This document shows, piece after piece, positions 5,412-7,500 of a stretch of 7,500 bases of DNA. The number at the start of each line of letters is the position of its first letter. The first letter of the stretch is position 1. This DNA comes from Opitutia bacterium (GTDB lineage: Bacteria; Verrucomicrobiota; Verrucomicrobiia; Opitutales; UBA953): NCBI GenBank assembly GCA_947463395.1, contig CANHRV010000042.1, positions 1 through 7,500 of the forward strand. The letters are read 5' to 3'. A program made the position numbers and the translations under genes. The notes under the pieces are model-generated. The model saw only the letters and a program-made list of their open reading frames with translations, was not told the DNA's origin and made no database searches.

Positions 5412-6572
5412 TCATGAAGCGACTTTGGCTTTAGCCACGACGCGCTTCATGCGGTTAAGAATTTCCTGAAGACGGCTACGCGGACAACCGAAGTTGATTC
5501 GCACATAGCCCGGTCCTCCAAAATCAGTCCCATTGCTGAGTCCGACACCCCCCTTTTCGAATTCAGCATGAGGATCTTCGAAGCCCAAATCTCGCACATC
5601 TAACCAAGCAAGGAAACTTGACTGCGGACGTTGCTGTAAAACAACCCCAGGCATTTCTTTTAATTCTTTTTCAATCAAATCAAGATTGCCTCGCAAATAG
5701 TCGATACAGGCCAATCGCCATTCTTCGCCAGAATCAAAAGCTGCCTTAGTCGCGGCCAATCCAAACATATTTTGATCCAAGGAGAGGCCTTGCAAAATAC
5801 GCCGAAAACGCGTGCGTAATCCCGCGTCAGAAATAATCGCAAAACCACAGGTCAGCCCAGCAATATTGTAAGTCTTACTCGCCGCCATCAGTGTCACCGT
5901 GCGTGCGGCGGTGTCTTCATTCAGTGAAGCAAACACGGTGTGCTTCGCCTGGGGATCCAAAATTAAATCACAATGAATCTCATCTGAACAAACGGTGAGA
6001 TCATATTTTTTGGCGAGAACAGCCAAGCGCTCTAATTCCTCTCGATTAAAAACACGAGCCAAGGGGTTATAGGGATTGCAAAGTAATAAAACCTTGGAGG
6101 TTGATTGAGCGCACGCTGACTCCAACTTGGCCCAATCAAAAGTCCAATAACCATTCACTAAAACCATTTCGCATTTGATGGCATTACGTTCCGATAAAGT
6201 AGGAGCGGTTAAAAAAGGTGGATAGGCGGGTGAAGTGGTGACAACGGTTTCGCCTGACTTACTGGCACAGCGAATCGCGCCATGGATACCTGGCACGAGA
6301 GAGGACATGAAGGTTATCCACTCTGGGCGAATCTCCCAGCCATGTCGTCGACGCATGTAATTGACAATCGATTGAAAAACCTCGTCGCGCTGTGCGGGAT
6401 AACCAAAAACGCCGTGAGCCGCTCGCGCCTGAATCGCTTCCACGACCGCGGGTGGCGAAACAAAATCCATATCAGCAATCCAACAAGGAATGATATCGCG
6501 ATTGGCATACTTATGCCACTTCGTGCTGTCGGTGCCGGAGCGCTCGGGGCAGCTATCAAAATTGAAAGCCAT
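5412..6572 (-). CDS. patB: PatB/MalY-type PLP-dependent C-S lyase (putative cystathionine beta-lyase)
   Basis: Fold-type I aminotransferase-like protein of 386 residues. The PatB/MalY subgroup usually cleaves the C-S bond of cystathionine or cysteine conjugates, giving homocysteine or a thiol plus pyruvate and ammonia. Subgroup hallmarks are the N terminus with FDSCPERSGTDSTKWHKY (5-22), WIADMDF (31-37), the FGYP block (56-59), SPAYPPF (114-120), SDEIHCDLI (196-204) whose Asp197 should contact the pyridine nitrogen, ASKTYNIAGL (231-240) with Lys233 as the Schiff-base lysine, and the C-terminal YVRINFGCPR (356-365) with Arg358 as carboxylate-binding Arg. An oddity is CNPYNPLARVF (165-175), where relatives commonly read CNPHNP-x-GRVW/F. 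The start matches the expected N terminus. It is transcribed against its neighbours and ends 15 bases from rsmE. Exact substrate is not predictable; a simple aminotransferase is less likely. Confidence 0.9.
   Translation of the reverse strand: MAFNFDSCPERSGTDSTKWHKYANRDIIPCWIADMDFVSPPAVVEAIQARAAHGVFGYPAQRDEVFQSIVNYMRRRHGWEIRPEWITFMSSLVPGIHGAIRCASKSGETVVTTSPAYPPFLTAPTLSERNAIKCEMVLVNGYWTFDWAKLESACAQSTSKVLLLCNPYNPLARVFNREELERLAVLAKKYDLTVCSDEIHCDLILDPQAKHTVFASLNEDTAARTVTLMAASKTYNIAGLTCGFAIISDAGLRTRFRRILQGLSLDQNMFGLAATKAAFDSGEEWRLACIDYLRGNLDLIEKELKEMPGVVLQQRPQSSFLAWLDVRDLGFEDPHAEFEKGGVGLSNGTDFGGPGYVRINFGCPRSRLQEILNRMKRVVAKAKVAS
5413..5451. repeat. Inverted repeat at the 3' end of the lyase gene
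   Basis: CATGAAGCG (5413-5421) is the exact reverse complement of CGCTTCATG (5443-5451). The 21-nt loop holds a second dyad, TGGCT-TT-AGCCA (5426-5437), so the RNA can form a two-part stem on either strand. It overlaps the lyase stop codon and lies 17 bases past the rsmE stop, between two convergent genes. There is no attached T run, so it is not a standard intrinsic terminator; it may protect 3' ends, help Rho-independent pausing, or be chance within coding sequence. Confidence 0.45.
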
Positions 6573-6616
6573 ACTAGGGTGAACCTTGGATTGAACCGCG
6601 TTGCGGGTAAACGCAA

Positions 6617-6645
6617 TTTATACGCTTAACACCGCATGAGGTAAA
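6617..6645 (-). promoter_or_regulatory. Candidate promoter of the patB-like gene
   Basis: On the minus strand TTTACC (plus bases 6640-6645, four of six -35 consensus bases), a 17-nt spacer and TATAAA (6617-6622, five of six -10 bases) are placed to start transcription near 6610, giving a 5' leader of about 38 bases. An inverted repeat, TTGCG-GGTAAA-CGCAA (6601-6616), sits exactly over the expected start point and could be an operator or a leader hairpin. The remainder of the 127-base divergent gap shows no equally good promoter for comF. Confidence 0.4.
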
Positions 6646-6699
6646 GAAATCCCTACCCACCAACGCATCCATGACACGACCCTTGCAGAAGCTTTTCCT

Positions 6700-7428
6700 A
6701 TGACATTTCTAGATGACCTTGACCGAGGCCTGCTTGACCTAATTTTCCCGCGTGATTGTGCCGTGACACAGGAACCCATGGATGAGGGCAGTCGACTCCA
6801 TCTTTCCGACGCCGGCTTGGCCTTACTTCCCCGTATTTTCGACCCCCGTTGCTTTACCTGCGGTCACCCTTTCGATGGATGGTTGGAAGGCGAGAGAACC
6901 TGCCCTCACTGCCTCGACCTTAACCCTGCTTTTCACCGAGCAATCTGCGCTTTTCGAGCCCAAGGACCGGTCCGAACCATTATTCACCGAATTAAATACG
7001 AGAAGTCTCCTTACTTGGCCAATGACCTAGTCGCCGCAGCCATACAAGACATTGCCTTCCGCCGTCACCTCGCTGGTTCTCATCTTGTTCCAGTCCCCCT
7101 GCATCGCTCCCGACATCAAGACCGTGGATACAATCAGGCAGAAAGGATCGCATGCGCACTGGCCCAAAATATTCCTGGCTGCCAGTGGTCTCCTGCACTT
7201 CTTAAAAAATACGCAACAGCTTCACAAACTCGATTAGGGAGAGAGGAGAGACGACGCAATGTAGCCGAAGCCTTTGAGATAAATCCCGCCAATTCCATTC
7301 AACCCGATGTTCGCTACGTGGTTATTGATGACGTCTTAACCACGGGATCTACTTTGCACGCTTGTGCCAAAACCCTTCGCGATGCAGGCGCTCTATGGGT
7401 TGATGCCGCTGCTCTCGCTCACGGCTAA
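6700..7428 (+). CDS. comF: ComF-family phosphoribosyltransferase-like protein
   Basis: ComF proteins pair an N-terminal zinc ribbon with a type I phosphoribosyltransferase fold; family members take part in DNA uptake during natural transformation, probably at the inner face of the membrane, though the reaction is not established. In these 242 residues, CFTC (51-54) and CPHC (68-71) form one four-Cys zinc site, while the more N-terminal site that many relatives have is reduced to a single Cys20 in FPRDCAVT. The transferase part has IKYEKSP (98-104), VPVPLHRSRHQDRGYNQAE (130-148), a QTRLGREERRRNV block (176-188) and the PRPP loop VVIDDVLTTGST (207-218) with Asp210-Asp211. Length is normal. The ATG at 6700 begins the usual LLDLIFPRDC segment; no Shine-Dalgarno is clear. 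No other competence gene is in view, and a general purine-salvage transferase is unlikely because of the zinc ribbon. Confidence 0.93.
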   Translation: MTFLDDLDRGLLDLIFPRDCAVTQEPMDEGSRLHLSDAGLALLPRIFDPRCFTCGHPFDGWLEGERTCPHCLDLNPAFHRAICAFRAQGPVRTIIHRIKYEKSPYLANDLVAAAIQDIAFRRHLAGSHLVPVPLHRSRHQDRGYNQAERIACALAQNIPGCQWSPALLKKYATASQTRLGREERRRNVAEAFEINPANSIQPDVRYVVIDDVLTTGSTLHACAKTLRDAGALWVDAAALAHG

Positions 7429-7500
7429 AACTCGTTGCACTCCTGATTCCGAAAAACCCATACGCTGAACAATAAACTGATGCATATCTTTCGCTAACGG
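7393..7500 (-). CDS. 3' end of an unidentified convergent gene (partial)
   Basis: Reading the minus strand from the right edge, a frame is open for 35 codons and ends at a TAG at 7393-7395. The predicted C terminus contains LAKDMHQFIVQRMGFSES, then GVQRVLAVSESSGINP, a composition that looks like real protein with a likely amphipathic helix. If real it overlaps the last 36 bases of comF tail to tail. No plus-strand gene starts in 7429-7500 (the ATG at 7482 reaches a stop after five codons). A second minus-strand frame is also open through this stretch but has a less protein-like composition. I do not recognise the family, and the short length keeps confidence modest. Confidence 0.45.
   Translation of the reverse strand, partial: PLAKDMHQFIVQRMGFSESGVQRVLAVSESSGINP

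Noticed and set aside
6282..6629. 115-codon plus-strand frame opposite the 5' part of patB
   Set aside because: It is the complement of conserved PatB coding sequence and has no family features of its own.
1..7500. Mobile elements, CRISPR arrays, phage or plasmid genes
   Set aside because: No transposase, integrase, regularly spaced repeats, terminal inverted repeats or replication genes were seen; the tRNA-Thr is not followed by an integrase or a duplicated 3' end in this window.

Overview
The window is an ordinary-looking bacterial chromosome segment of moderate GC content (roughly half) with tightly packed genes. It holds six complete protein genes that can be named or classed, the 3' end of folP, a tRNA-Thr gene, and probably the 3' end of one further gene at the right edge. 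Clear Shine-Dalgarno sequences are rare: gcvH, rsmE, comF and the lipoprotein gene have none I can see. That, with a lipobox lipoprotein (diderm-type envelope) and a PEGA domain, would fit a group such as Verrucomicrobiota or another lineage with weak SD use. This placement is a guess from style, not from a marker gene. I see no phage, transposon, CRISPR or plasmid signature.

Layout, left to right. (1) 1-418, +: the C-terminal part of dihydropteroate synthase (folP, folate synthesis). (2) 440-515, -: tRNA-Thr(UGU) with encoded CCA and a good TTGACA-type promoter at 532-560. (3) 641-1879, +: a 412-residue lipoprotein made of a PEGA domain and a long charged helical region; it is closed by a strong intrinsic terminator at 1901-1929 and so is probably its own transcription unit. 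(4) 1965-5396, +: gcvT, gcvH, thiH and rsmE in a row, with a 14-nt gap between gcvT and gcvH, a 59-nt gap with a weak hairpin before thiH, and an ATGA overlap between thiH and rsmE. (5) 5412-6572, -: a PatB/MalY-type PLP C-S lyase, convergent with rsmE. (6) 6700-7428, +: a ComF-family phosphoribosyltransferase, divergent from patB. (7) 7393-7500, -: an open frame running off the edge that looks like the end of a convergent gene overlapping the comF 3' end.

Metabolic theme. GcvT and GcvH are two of the four parts of the glycine cleavage system, which feeds one-carbon units into tetrahydrofolate; FolP supplies the folate skeleton. ThiH, a radical-SAM tyrosine lyase, makes dehydroglycine (2-iminoacetate) for the thiamine thiazole. 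It sits here without thiG, thiS, thiF or thiE, and gcvP is also absent, so both systems depend on genes elsewhere. RsmE (16S rRNA m3U1498 methylation) is coupled by position to thiH, with no evident functional link.

I did not find a clear undescribed system. The points most worth a second look are the PEGA/coiled-coil lipoprotein with internal repeats, the orphan thiH beside gcvTH, the partly lost zinc site of ComF, and the overlapping convergent 3' ends at the right edge.
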